Positions 46,200 to 55,038 are shown, counted from the stretch's first letter. The stretch: DNA of 64,000 nt from Thiomicrorhabdus indica (GCF_004293625.1 NZ_CP033040.1:1550001-1614000); one strand, 5' to 3'. Numbers and translations: made by a program. Notes: generated from the sequence alone by a model not told the origin.

Positions 46200-46280
46200 A
46201 GTGCTCTCCATTTTGCTCAGTATAAGCCGGAGAACTCTAATTTAACATGCCCCTATTTTATGGGAGGGTTACAAAATAAC

Positions 46281-46620
46281 CTACGGTAATAAATTGAACC
46301 TGGCTCCATTGATTTACAGAGACGATATCTACAAAGTGGTTTTCAGTAGCGCAAAAATAGACAAAATGAATGAAAAAGCAAGATCACCGAAATGTCGAAA
46401 CCATAAAATGCAAGATTAGATAATTTGGTGAAATTAAAGGTGATAGCTTCGCTTTCTCCAACGGAGAAAGCTCGTCAATTGATGTTTATAGAAACCCTGA
46501 ATAGGAAGCTGTTGCATAATTTATTAACTCCCCTACCGACATAGATACTCACACCAAATATAACCTGTTTACTGGTGTCGCTATTTAGTGAAAAGATTTT
46601 GATTTAACCGCTGTAAGAAA
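46281..46620 (+). pseudogene. Decayed SMP-30-like gene copy
   Basis: About 340 bases match the last third of the intact gene at 34769-35659. Matching points include GATATCTACAAAGTGGTTTT, AGCGCAAAAAT, AAAATGAATGA, AGCTCGTCAATTGATGT and AACTCCCCTACCGACAT. Stops and frameshifts break the frame. It lies directly right of the IS3-type element, whose insertion may have started or accompanied the decay. Confidence 0.82.
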
Positions 46621-46653
46621 AGAAAACAATGACAATCAACAAACGCTAAATAC

Positions 46654-46676
46654 AAAAAAACCTGCAACTGCAGGCT
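46654..46676 (-). terminator. Rho-independent terminator of the DUF3820 gene
   Basis: CCTGC and GCAGG with a 4-base loop at 46661-46674, followed on the minus strand by a run of seven T. Confidence 0.75.
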
Positions 46677-46708
46677 TAAAAAATTATTGAACGCTATTTA
46701 GTTGAATT

Positions 46709-46924
46709 TCAGTTATTCTTTCTCAAAGGTTCAAGCAAATACTTTAAACCATTGTGATCTAACTCATGCATCAAAGACAACAACTGGCCCAAACTCCCCT
46801 CAGGAAAGCCCTTAGCCGCAAACCAGTTGAGATAATTTCCCGGCAAATCAGCAATCACACGCCCCTTATATTTGCCAAAAGGCATCGTCACTTCAACAAG
46901 CTTTTTTAAGTTTTCTGGATTCAT
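46709..46924 (-). CDS. DUF3820-family protein
   Basis: 71 residues. MPFGKYKGRVIADLPGNYLN then WFAAKGFPEGSLGQLLSLMH is the DUF3820 pattern (a small helical domain also found in exonuclease-related proteins). Function not established. Its 3' end is duplicated at 44311, suggesting that something inserted or recombined at this locus. The product ends RKNN. Confidence 0.88.
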   Translation of the reverse strand: MNPENLKKLVEVTMPFGKYKGRVIADLPGNYLNWFAAKGFPEGSLGQLLSLMHELDHNGLKYLLEPLRKNN

Positions 46925-47014
46925 AATTCAAAATCTAATTGGGTTTCATATTTACAGATACATGCATTCTCTCTCAGGAGAGTGGGAGCGAGACAATAAA
47001 TAAAACTTTAATTT

Positions 47015-47815
47015 TTAATCACTAAATTCATTCTCTTTATTATTACGTTGAAACTCAACTATTTTTATGTCGTAAATTCCATCTAATTTTTGCTTGTCAT
47101 GCGGTTCATGCTCAAGGGAAGTCGAATTCAAAAGCACTATATTGTCATTGTCTATATTAATCACCTTATTAAAATTCAAATAATGAATCAAGAATATCCA
47201 TAGCGAAGTTCCACCCGCTAAACTATAAATTTTTCCAAAAGGCTTGTCTTGAAATTTACCTAAGGAGCTATTGTATTCAATGAAAAGTGATTGAAGAAAA
47301 GCAGAATTATTCATTTCTTCACTTTGTGACTTCTTAATAAAATACAACAATGCTTTAATTAAGAAAAAGTCATATGGATTATTACCTTGATTTAATTCTC
47401 TAGATTCATATGCTTTTAAATTGTGCTTTCCTTTCATCTCCTGTAAGAGTTGATTAGTATTAATCGAGCTGTCTTTAAGATCGTCTATCTTGATAGTTAA
47501 TTGTTCCAATTTTGCGACGTCGGAACCTAAAGAATTACCTGATTTTTTTAATGAATCAACCACTTCTTTAATCATTCCCATTTGTTCAGATATAGCTTCT
47601 GATTTACGGTCTTGGCTTCCACTTTGTACAAATCCATAAATAATTGCTAACACTGCTAAGATTATTGAAGTTATTGTTCCTGCAAAAGAAACATAACCTA
47701 ATGCAGAACCACTATTTGAATTCTCAAACGAGACGTAAAAAACAAAACCTTCTACAGTCATTAAAATGACTATCAGCATCAGCCAATGAACAAAATCCAT
47801 TTTAAAATTTTTCAT
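47015..47815 (-). CDS. Membrane protein with coiled coil
   Basis: 266 residues (AAGGTTAG ribosome site). Two membrane helices (MDFVHWLMLIVILMTVEGF near 6-25 and GTITSIILAVLAIIYGFVQ near 46-65) lead into a cytoplasmic coiled coil (about 72-130, KEVVDSLKKSGNSLGSDVAK) and a C-terminal domain (FLIKALLYFIKKSQSEEMNN). No known family recognised. The layout of paired helices plus a coiled coil occurs in some defence and scaffold proteins, but nothing here proves that. Confidence 0.65.
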   Translation of the reverse strand: MKNFKMDFVHWLMLIVILMTVEGFVFYVSFENSNSGSALGYVSFAGTITSIILAVLAIIYGFVQSGSQDRKSEAISEQMGMIKEVVDSLKKSGNSLGSDVAKLEQLTIKIDDLKDSSINTNQLLQEMKGKHNLKAYESRELNQGNNPYDFFLIKALLYFIKKSQSEEMNNSAFLQSLFIEYNSSLGKFQDKPFGKIYSLAGGTSLWIFLIHYLNFNKVINIDNDNIVLLNSTSLEHEPHDKQKLDGIYDIKIVEFQRNNKENEFSD

Positions 47816-47891
47816 AATCTAACCTTTCAATAATCAATTGCTCAAATAACAACACAAACATTATCTTATTCTATATTTTAATTTATGAATT

Positions 47892-47916
47892 AAAAAACCA
47901 GCACTGAGGCTGGTTT
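47892..47916 (-). terminator. Rho-independent terminator
   Basis: AACCAGC and GCTGGTT around a 6-base loop, then T6 on the minus strand. It is about 270 bases after lpdA with no gene between, so it likely ends the lpdA transcript. Confidence 0.8.
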
Positions 47917-48071
47917 CTTCAAATATCAAATAGGGAGATAAAACAGTCAAATACGAGGTGGGGAAATGTTGAAGATGCTGTAGCAACATGCAATTATTTT
48001 CCCAACAAAGAAATTGGGTGTTTTAGACGCAACCCAAATTATTTCGCAAAATAAGAATTAAACCGTGATGA

Positions 48072-48167
48072 GAACCGCTTAGGCTAGGCAAAAATTCTTG
48101 AAAGAGCGGAGTTTACAAATAGTAAATGAGCATCTTGAGAGAATTTTTAACAACGCCTAAGCGGTTC
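48072..48167. repeat. Palindromic MITE-like element after lpdA
   Basis: GAACCGCTTAGGC (48072-48084) and GCCTAAGCGGTTC (48155-48167) are perfect inverted arms. Inside lie AAAAATTCTTG and GAGAATTTTTA, and GAGTTTAC AAATA GTAAATGAG at the centre, so the whole 96 bp folds into one long hairpin. It lies right after the lpdA stop. Confidence 0.7.
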
Positions 48168-48182
48168 GCAGTAGGTTTAAAC

Positions 48183-49946
48183 TTATTTTTTCTTCTTGGG
48201 TGGCATTAGGTCTGTTATCGTCCCTTCCGCCATCTCCGCTGCGAAACAAAGTGTTTCACTTAGCGTTGGATGTGGGTGAATGGTCAGACCAATGTCTTGC
48301 ATATCTGCACCCATTTCGATGGCTAGCATGGCTTCGGCAACCAGTTCACCGGCGTTTGGACCGACAATACCGCAACCCAATAGACGATGAGTTTTGGCAC
48401 AGAACAAGGCTTTGGTTAGACCTTCGTCACGACCTAAACTTAAGCTACGGCCAGATGCTGCCCACGGGAATGCACCTTTTTCGTATTCAATGCCTTCAGC
48501 TTTTAGTTCGTCTTCGGTTTTACCTGCCCAAGCCACTTCTGGATCAGTATAGGCAACTGATGGAATGCCCATTGGTGTAAAGGCTGAGTTCATGCCAGAA
48601 ATCACTTCTGCCGCAACTTTACCTTCATGTACCGCTTTGTGCGCAAGCATTGGCTGACCAACGATATCACCGATTGCATAGATGTGATCCACATTGGTTT
48701 TTTGACGTTCATCGACTTCGATAAAGCCCCAGTCGTTCACTGCAACACCGGCTTTTTCCGCATCGATCAATTTACCATTTGGCGAGCGACCAACCGCAAC
48801 TAGAATACGATCAAAGGTATCTTTCTCTGGGCAATTTTTGCCTTCAAACGTTACTTCTAACCCTTCCTCTTTGGCTTCCACATTGGTCACTTTCGAGTTT
48901 AGGTAGATGTTTTCATATTTCTTTTTAATGCGTTTAAGCAATGGCTTGGAAATATCTTTGTCAGCACCCGGAATAATGGTATCGCCTAATTCGACCACTG
49001 TAATATTCGCACCCAGTGAATCGTAAACTTGCGCCATTTCCAAACCGATAATTCCGCCACCGATGACCAGCATACGGTTTGGAACTTCTTCCAATTCCAG
49101 CGCGTCGGTCGAGTCCATCACACGAGGGTCGTCATGAGGAATAAACGGCAATTTGATTACCCGAGAACCGGCGGCAATAATCGCTTTTTCAAACGCGATG
49201 GTTTTCTTAGAACCATCAGCCGCTTCAACTTCGACCGTGTTACTTGAACTGAATTTTCCGTAACCGTGAACCACTTCCACTTTACGCGCTTTGGCTAGCC
49301 CTGCTAACCCGCCGGTTAATTTTCCAATCACCGAATCTTTGTAGGCACGCATTTTATTGACGTCGATTTCTGGCTCGGCGAAAGTAATGCCGTGTGCGCC
49401 CATTTCACGGGTTTCGTTCAGTACCACTGACATGTGCAACAATGCTTTTGACGGGATACAACCGACGTTTAGACAAACACCACCGATGTTTTCGTAGCGC
49501 TCAATCATCACCACTTTTTTACCAAGGTCTGCCGCGCGGAATGCCGCCGTATAACCACCTGGACCGGAGCCCAATACTAAAACTTCACAGTTCATATCGG
49601 CTTCAATGCCATCACTTGAAACAGCCGTTGGTTGAGGTGTCTCTTCCGCAGGAGCTGCTGTTGCAGCCACACTGTGCTCAACGTTATCCGTAACCGTATC
49701 GATGTCGGCAATTTCCATGGTTCCGATAATAGAACCTTCAGAGACTTTATCGCCCACTTCTGCGGTAAAGGTTGCAATCTTACCGGCAAACGGTGCTGGG
49801 ATTTCCATCGTGGCTTTATCCGATTCCAGCGTTAGCAGTGAATCATCCTGCATCACCTCTTCGCCAGCGCTAACAAGCGTTTCAATGACTTCAACTGCCG
49901 CGAAATCACCAATATCAGGAATAACAATATCTACAATCTTACTCAT
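48183..49946 (-). CDS. lpdA: Dihydrolipoyl dehydrogenase with N-terminal lipoyl domain
   Basis: 587 residues (E3 of pyruvate dehydrogenase). Residues 1-80 are a biotinyl/lipoyl domain with the lipoylated Lys in LTLESDKATMEIPAPF. The FAD dinucleotide fold starts near 118 (CEVLVLGSGPGGYTAAFRAA), and the redox disulfide is GGVCLNVGCIPSKALL. NAD site near MLVIGGGIIGLEMAQVYDSL; C-terminal active base in TIHPHPTLSETLCFAAEM. A lipoyl-fused E3 is seen in several proteobacteria. It follows aceF by 9 bp, so the two are co-transcribed. Confidence 0.96.
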   Translation of the reverse strand: MSKIVDIVIPDIGDFAAVEVIETLVSAGEEVMQDDSLLTLESDKATMEIPAPFAGKIATFTAEVGDKVSEGSIIGTMEIADIDTVTDNVEHSVAATAAPAEETPQPTAVSSDGIEADMNCEVLVLGSGPGGYTAAFRAADLGKKVVMIERYENIGGVCLNVGCIPSKALLHMSVVLNETREMGAHGITFAEPEIDVNKMRAYKDSVIGKLTGGLAGLAKARKVEVVHGYGKFSSSNTVEVEAADGSKKTIAFEKAIIAAGSRVIKLPFIPHDDPRVMDSTDALELEEVPNRMLVIGGGIIGLEMAQVYDSLGANITVVELGDTIIPGADKDISKPLLKRIKKKYENIYLNSKVTNVEAKEEGLEVTFEGKNCPEKDTFDRILVAVGRSPNGKLIDAEKAGVAVNDWGFIEVDERQKTNVDHIYAIGDIVGQPMLAHKAVHEGKVAAEVISGMNSAFTPMGIPSVAYTDPEVAWAGKTEDELKAEGIEYEKGAFPWAASGRSLSLGRDEGLTKALFCAKTHRLLGCGIVGPNAGELVAEAMLAIEMGADMQDIGLTIHPHPTLSETLCFAAEMAEGTITDLMPPKKKK

Positions 49947-49955
49947 GATTCACCC

Positions 49956-51266
49956 TTATAGAATTAGCTGGCGTAGGTCAGAAAGATAGTTGGCAACCGT
50001 GGTCGTAAAGCGAACACCTTCCGCACCATCAATGGCACGATGGTCATAAGAGACGCTAAACGGCATCACCAAACGTGGCTCAAATTCTGAACCGTTCCAA
50101 ACTGGCTGCATTTTCGCTTTTGACAATCCCATAATTGCCACTTCTGGAGCATTAACGATTGGCGTAAATTGCGTGCCACCGATTCCACCGAGTGAAGAAA
50201 TCGTAAAGCAACCACCCTGCATATCTTTTGGCCCTAATTTACCGTCACGTGCTTTGGCTGAGATTTCCATCAAATCGCGAGAAAGATCGTAGATACCCTT
50301 CTTATCGACATCTTTGACGACGGGTACAACCAAACCATTTGGCGTATCAACGGCAATACCGATGTTGTAGTAGTGTTTTTTAATAATCGACTGGCCATCT
50401 TCAGAGAGTGACGCATTGAAGCTTGGGAAATCTTGCAAGGCTTTGACAACCGCTTTCATGACAAACACTAATGGCGTTAGCTTAATGCCTTGTTTTTCAG
50501 CCGCAGCTTTTTGGTCTTTACGGAATTGATCCATTTCCGTGATGTCGCACTCGTCAAACTGTGTGACATGCGGAACATTTAACCAACTCGCGTGCAGGAA
50601 CTTACCAGAAATTTTCTTGATACGTCCAAGCTCTTCGGTAGTGGTGTCACCAAACTGAGAGAAATCGATACCCGGAATCGGCGGAATGCCTGAACCAGAC
50701 ATTGCACCTTGACCCGGTGCTGGCGCTTGACCAGACATCACTGCTTTAATTGCTGCTTCAACATCGGTTTGCTGGATACGACCTTTCGGCCCTTTCCCTT
50801 CAACGTGCGTTAGATCGACACCCAATTTACGTGCAAAAGCACGAACCGATGGAGAGGCGTGGAAAGCTGCACCCATTGCTTGTGGATTAACAGGTTTTGC
50901 ATTAGAAACGGTTTGTGCAGCCGCTGGTGCTTGCGTTGGTGAAGAAGTCGGTGCTTCAGTTGGTGCTGGCATTGCCGTTGAGACGGTTTCTGCTTTTGGT
51001 GCTTCTTTCGGTGCTTCCGCAGCTTCGTCAGACGCTTCAATATCTAGAAGATAGTCGCCCTCTGAAACAGAATCACCCACTAAAATTGCAATTTTGGTAA
51101 TTTTTCCTGAGAACGGTGAGGGGATTTCCATCGTCGCTTTATCGGATTCGAGTGTGATGAGTGAATCATCCACTTCAACTTGATCACCTTCGGCAACCAA
51201 AACTTCAATGACTTCAACCGAGTCGAAATCACCAATATCTGGGACATTAACTTGTGTAATCGCCAT
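49956..51266 (-). CDS. aceF: Dihydrolipoamide acetyltransferase (E2 of pyruvate dehydrogenase)
   Basis: 436 residues with one lipoyl domain (LESDKATMEIPSPFSGKITK near 38-57), a Pro/Ala-rich linker (APTEAPTSSPTQAPAAAQTV), an E3/E1-binding domain (SVRAFARKLGVDLTHVEGKG near 140-160) and the acetyltransferase core with the active site SYDHRAIDGAEG. E. coli AceF has three lipoyl domains, so this one is short; single-lipoyl E2 is common elsewhere. Its leader contains two exact ACCGGCCGGT copies in a large hairpin. Confidence 0.96.
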   Translation of the reverse strand: MAITQVNVPDIGDFDSVEVIEVLVAEGDQVEVDDSLITLESDKATMEIPSPFSGKITKIAILVGDSVSEGDYLLDIEASDEAAEAPKEAPKAETVSTAMPAPTEAPTSSPTQAPAAAQTVSNAKPVNPQAMGAAFHASPSVRAFARKLGVDLTHVEGKGPKGRIQQTDVEAAIKAVMSGQAPAPGQGAMSGSGIPPIPGIDFSQFGDTTTEELGRIKKISGKFLHASWLNVPHVTQFDECDITEMDQFRKDQKAAAEKQGIKLTPLVFVMKAVVKALQDFPSFNASLSEDGQSIIKKHYYNIGIAVDTPNGLVVPVVKDVDKKGIYDLSRDLMEISAKARDGKLGPKDMQGGCFTISSLGGIGGTQFTPIVNAPEVAIMGLSKAKMQPVWNGSEFEPRLVMPFSVSYDHRAIDGAEGVRFTTTVANYLSDLRQLIL

Positions 51267-51285
51267 GGGAATTTTCCTTATCTGA

Positions 51286-51364
51286 TTTACCGGCCGGTAT
51301 TTGTCCGAGTGGGTGAATTTTTATTCACTTTCCACCCATTCGAACATAAATACCGGCCGGTAAA
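51286..51364. repeat. Large hairpin with two ACCGGCCGGT copies in the aceE-aceF gap
   Basis: Exact palindromes at 51289-51298 and 51352-51361 are the outer arms of a nested inverted repeat: the strands beyond them (ATTTGTCCGAGTGGGTG and CACCCATTCGAACATAAAT) also pair with few mismatches, closing on GTGAAT/ATTCAC with a short loop. It covers most of the gap between the aceE terminator and aceF. Confidence 0.75.
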
Positions 51365-51394
51365 TTTTTAAATACTATGTTTTGACTTAGCATG

Positions 51395-51424
51395 AAAAAA
51401 GCCGCTCACGAACATGCGAGCGAC
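51395..51424 (-). terminator. Terminator after aceE
   Basis: GTCGCTCGC pairs with GTGAGCGGC (9 pairs, two wobbles) around a 6-base loop, then TTTTTT on the minus strand. It begins 7 bases after the aceE stop codon, upstream of aceF, so it should attenuate read-through into aceF-lpdA. Confidence 0.75.
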
Positions 51425-51430
51425 TTCGTT

Positions 51431-54091
51431 TTAAGCATAAATTGGATAAACCTTGTTGGTATCCAATTCGTATTTCTCAATCGCTTTGGTCACAATCGAT
51501 GCTTCAATTGTGCCAGCATCCGCAAGTGCTTTAAGTGCTTGCACCACAACGTAGTAGCGATCCACTTCAAAGAACTTACGAAGCTGTTCACGAGTATCAG
51601 AACGACCAAAGCCGTCTGTACCCAATACATAGTATTCACCAGGAACATATTGACGAATACGCTCAGGATAATCACGGATATAGTCCGTTGCAGCAATAAA
51701 TGGTCCTTCTGAACCACTTAGCATTTGCGTCGCATAAGGCACTTGTGCTTCCGCTTCTGGATTTAGCATATTTTGACGCTTGACTTCAATTCCATCACGA
51801 CGCAATAGGTTAAAGCTTGGAACACCCCAAATATCAGCCGCCACATCCCAATCAGATTCAAGCATTTCAGCCGCAGCAATGACTTCACGGAAAATTGTTC
51901 CTGAACCCATTAGCTGAACTTTTGTTTTATGCTTCGCCGTTGAATCTTTAAATTTATAAAGACCTTTTAGGATGCCCTCTTCGGAACCTTCAGGCATTGC
52001 AGGGTGTGAGTAATTTTCGTTCATCGCTGTGATGTAGTAATAAACGTCTTCCTTATCGTGGAACATGCGCTTGATACCGTCACGAATAATTACCGCCAAC
52101 TCATAAGCAAACGTTGGGTCATAAGACAGACAGTTAGGGACATGGTCAAACTGAATTAAGTTATGACCGTCTTGGTGTTGTAGACCTTCACCTTCAAGCG
52201 TCGTACGACCGGCAGTACCACCGATTAAGAAACCACGTGCACGTGAGTCACCGGCCGCCCAAGCCAAATCCCCAATACGTTGGAAACCGAACATCGAGTA
52301 GTAGATGTAGAACGGGATCATACTCACGCCATAGTTGGCATAAGCCGTTGCCGCAGCCACCCAGTTCGCCATCGAACCGGCTTCGTTAATCCCTTCTTCA
52401 AACACCTGACCGTTAGCTGATTCTTTGTACCACATCAACTGGTCACTATCCATTGGCTCATATAACTGACCAGCCGGATCGTAGATACCCACTTGTCGGA
52501 ACAAGCCTTCCATTCCGAATGTACGCGCTTCATCTGGAATAATCGGTACAACACGCGGTCCAAGCGCTTTGTCACGTAGCAAGATAGAAATAATACGAAC
52601 AAATGCCATAGTGGTCGACATTTCACGATCACCCGTACCATCTGTCAGCATCTTGAAAGTGGATAGCTCTGGTACTGGCAATGGCTCAGCATTGTCGTGA
52701 CGGGATGGCATATCACCGCCCAACTCTTCACGACGCGCTTTCATATATTTCATCAGGTCAGAATTTTCATCTGGACGATAGAAAGGAATATCTTTTTCCA
52801 AAGCTTCATCTGAAACCGGTACCGAAAAACGGTCACGGAAATATTTCAGACCTTCTTTGTCTAATTTCTTTTGTTGGTGAGCCGTGTTAGCAGCTTCCCC
52901 GTATTTACCCATACCATAACCCTTAACCGTTTTCGCAAGGATAACGTTTGGTTGACCTTTGTGGTCTGTCGCACGTTTGTAGGCATTGTAAATCTTACGT
53001 GGCGAGTGACCACCACGTGTTAGACCGAAGATTTCATCATCAGTCATGTCTTTTACTAATTCTGCGGTTTCTGGATACTTACCAAAGAAGTGGTCACGAA
53101 CAAACTTACCATCTTTCGCTTTATACGCTTGGTATTCACCGTCAGGCACTTCGCCCATACGCTCAACCAACTTACCAGTTTTATCTTTTTGTAACAGACG
53201 ATCCCAACCAGAACCCCAGATAACTTTAATGACGTTCCAACCAGCACCACGGAACATACCTTCCAGTTCTTGGATGATGCTGTCGTTACCACGAACCGGA
53301 CCGTCAAGACGCTGGAGGTTACAGTTGATAACAAAAATCAGGTTATCTAGCTTTTCACGTTTCGCTAACTGAATCGCACCACGAGATTCCGGTTCATCCA
53401 TTTCACCGTCACCCAAGAATGCCCAGACTTTACGACCGTCTGTTTGTGCTAGACCACGCGCTTGCATATATTTCATGAAACGCGCTTGGTAAATAGCCAT
53501 TAGAGGTCCAAGACCCATTGAAACGGTTGGGAACTGCCAGTAATCCGACATTAACCAAGGGTGTGGGTAGGATGAAAGTCCTTCACCATCCACCTCTTGG
53601 CGGAAATTCTTTAAGCGGTCTTCATTCAAACGGCCTTCTAAAAACGAACGTGAGTACATCCCCGGCGCTGTGTGGCCTTGGAAGAAAACCATATCCTGAC
53701 CCAATTCATGTTTAGGTCCTTTGAAAAAGTGGTTCATCCCCACTTCATAGAGCGTACAGCTTGAAGCGTAAGAAGCAATGTGCCCTCCAACGCTTGTGCT
53801 TTTATTCGCACGCGCCACCATCGCCATCGCATTCCAACGTAGAAGTGCACGAAGTTTGTGCTCTAGCGTTAAATCACCAGGGTAGTTTTCTTGTTCTTCA
53901 ACTGAAATGGTGTTGATATACGGTGTATTCGCAGAATATGGAATATCGATGCCGTGGACACGGGCTTTTTCGATAAGAGATGCAATGATGTGCTGAGCTT
54001 TATCACTTCCTTCAAATTCGACAACGGCTTCAAGCGCATCGATCCACTCTTGAGTTTCTTGTGGATCTTGATCTACAAACTGTTCGCTCAT
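51431..54091 (-). CDS. aceE: Pyruvate dehydrogenase E1 component (homodimeric)
   Basis: 886 residues, matching E. coli AceE (887). Decarboxylates pyruvate with thiamine diphosphate and passes the acetyl group to lipoyl-AceF. The ThDP motif is FLGDGEMDEPESRGAIQLAK plus FVINCNLQRLDGPVRGN. The N-terminal part (EWIDALEAVVEFEGSDKAQH) is the AceF-binding region. Good GAGGA site before ATG. Its 5' leader carries two hairpins. Confidence 0.97.
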   Translation of the reverse strand: MSEQFVDQDPQETQEWIDALEAVVEFEGSDKAQHIIASLIEKARVHGIDIPYSANTPYINTISVEEQENYPGDLTLEHKLRALLRWNAMAMVARANKSTSVGGHIASYASSCTLYEVGMNHFFKGPKHELGQDMVFFQGHTAPGMYSRSFLEGRLNEDRLKNFRQEVDGEGLSSYPHPWLMSDYWQFPTVSMGLGPLMAIYQARFMKYMQARGLAQTDGRKVWAFLGDGEMDEPESRGAIQLAKREKLDNLIFVINCNLQRLDGPVRGNDSIIQELEGMFRGAGWNVIKVIWGSGWDRLLQKDKTGKLVERMGEVPDGEYQAYKAKDGKFVRDHFFGKYPETAELVKDMTDDEIFGLTRGGHSPRKIYNAYKRATDHKGQPNVILAKTVKGYGMGKYGEAANTAHQQKKLDKEGLKYFRDRFSVPVSDEALEKDIPFYRPDENSDLMKYMKARREELGGDMPSRHDNAEPLPVPELSTFKMLTDGTGDREMSTTMAFVRIISILLRDKALGPRVVPIIPDEARTFGMEGLFRQVGIYDPAGQLYEPMDSDQLMWYKESANGQVFEEGINEAGSMANWVAAATAYANYGVSMIPFYIYYSMFGFQRIGDLAWAAGDSRARGFLIGGTAGRTTLEGEGLQHQDGHNLIQFDHVPNCLSYDPTFAYELAVIIRDGIKRMFHDKEDVYYYITAMNENYSHPAMPEGSEEGILKGLYKFKDSTAKHKTKVQLMGSGTIFREVIAAAEMLESDWDVAADIWGVPSFNLLRRDGIEVKRQNMLNPEAEAQVPYATQMLSGSEGPFIAATDYIRDYPERIRQYVPGEYYVLGTDGFGRSDTREQLRKFFEVDRYYVVVQALKALADAGTIEASIVTKAIEKYELDTNKVYPIYA

Positions 54092-54123
54092 AATAATTTT
54101 TTCCTCAATGGGTTGGAATTTTG

Positions 54124-54180
54124 TCTTCAGGAGCTGGGTAAGCCTGAAGGGCCTTCAATCTTGATAGTTCATATCAAGAT
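54124..54180 (-). promoter_or_regulatory. Two stem-loops in the aceE leader
   Basis: CTTCAGG and CCTGAAG (54124-54147), and ATCTTGATA and TATCAAGAT (54158-54180), lie in the 5' leader about 33 and 67 bases from the aceE start. They may affect mRNA stability or translation; no known operator, such as a PdhR site, was recognised. Confidence 0.4.
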
Positions 54181-54419
54181 CGCCAACAACTTTTTTCGTT
54201 TCGGGTTCCAGCTACTTAGTATTTCCAAAACGCTGAATTCGCACACAGGTGTTTCATTTTGAGCTTTCAAACACCTGATTAAACGCATATTCATCAATTT
54301 TAATTCGTTAACCATGGCGGTTAAGTTATTGATTATGCAATTGTTATGGTTTTCAACGACCACTTGCGGATTCACAAAGTGCGTGCATCATACCATTTTT
54401 TATTCACATTTCACATTTC

Positions 54420-54429
54420 ACCGGCCGGT
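54420..54429. repeat. ACCGGCCGGT palindrome, aceE-rppH gap
   Basis: Exact copy 23 bases from the rppH terminator stem, in the gap upstream of aceE. Confidence 0.6.
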
Positions 54430-54451
54430 AAAAAAACCTTCCATACACAGT

Positions 54452-54475
54452 AAAAACCCCACTTCAGTGGGGTTT
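54452..54475 (-). terminator. Rho-independent terminator of rppH
   Basis: AACCCCACT pairs with AGTGGGGTT around a short loop, with an A5 run on the left that reads as T5 on the minus strand. Confidence 0.85.
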
Positions 54476-54510
54476 ATGAAATCATTTTGACAGATTTAAA
54501 CGCTTCTTGG

Positions 54511-55038
54511 TTATGACTCTTCCGTCTGTACTCTTTGTTCATAAGGCTCAATTTGCGGTAGCCAAAATCGTTCAAGTACGGCTTCAAGTTCAGTTAAAGC
54601 TTGCTGATAAACCGCTTGCTTGAAATTAACCACTTCTTGAACCGGCCGCCAATACTCGACCCATTGCCAATCTTCAAATTCAGGCGTGTCGTGGCGAGTC
54701 AAATCAATTCGGTCATGATCAGACTCCAGCCCTAGCAAAAACCAAATCTGTTTTTGACCGATACAAACCGGCTGACTGTAGTGCCGAATCAAATGTTTCG
54801 GTAAGTCATAGTGCAGCCAATCTTTGGTGCAACCTAAAACTCGAACATCCGCCGGTTCTAGACCAACCTCTTCTTTTAATTCGCGAAATGCAGCCTGTTG
54901 TGGTGTCTCATGCTCTCGAATGCCACCTTGAGGAAACTGCCAAGCCTCTTGATTGACTCGTTTTCCCCAGAACAACCTACCTTGTTTGTTGACAATTATT
55001 ATGCCGACGTTTGGACGATACCCGTTTTCATCTATCAT
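54511..55038 (-). CDS. rppH: RNA pyrophosphohydrolase
   Basis: 175 residues. Removes pyrophosphate from the 5' end of mRNA, starting RNase E-dependent decay. MIDENGYRPNVGIIIVNKQG is the RppH N-terminus and the Nudix box GGIREHETPQQAAFRELKEE then VGL is canonical. C-terminal part EYWRPVQEVVNFKQAVYQQA matches the family. It diverges from the HAD phosphatase gene, an arrangement common in gammaproteobacteria. Confidence 0.96.
   Translation of the reverse strand: MIDENGYRPNVGIIIVNKQGRLFWGKRVNQEAWQFPQGGIREHETPQQAAFRELKEEVGLEPADVRVLGCTKDWLHYDLPKHLIRHYSQPVCIGQKQIWFLLGLESDHDRIDLTRHDTPEFEDWQWVEYWRPVQEVVNFKQAVYQQALTELEAVLERFWLPQIEPYEQRVQTEES

Larger units (their letters stand above)
45072..46273 (-). 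mobile_element. IS3-family insertion sequence, OrfB inactivated
   Basis: About 1.2 kb. Ends: TGTAAACCTCCCA on the left and, reading inward from the right, TGTAACCCTCCCA, followed by related inner parts (CTAATTTAGAGTTTTC and TTAAATTAGAGTTCTC). OrfA and OrfB lie on the minus strand in overlapping frames with an A AAA AAG slip site. OrfB carries an in-frame stop. No clear target-site duplication at 45072/46273. Lies in the accessory block between the two copies of the DUF3820 3' end. Confidence 0.9.
47816..48182. other. 367-bp gap: terminator and MITE-like palindrome
   Basis: No gene. It holds the terminator near 47892 that could end the pyruvate dehydrogenase transcript and an inverted repeat at 48072-48167. 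The stretch 47930-48060 shows nothing recognisable. Confidence 0.6.
54092..54510. other. 419-bp gap between aceE and rppH
   Basis: No gene. From right to left it holds the rppH terminator (54452-54475), an exact ACCGGCCGGT (54420-54429), probably the aceE promoter region, and the leader hairpins. A promoter could not be singled out. Confidence 0.5.

Noticed and set aside
45072-46273. Target-site duplication of the IS element
   Set aside because: The bases outside the two ends do not match, so no duplication is claimed.
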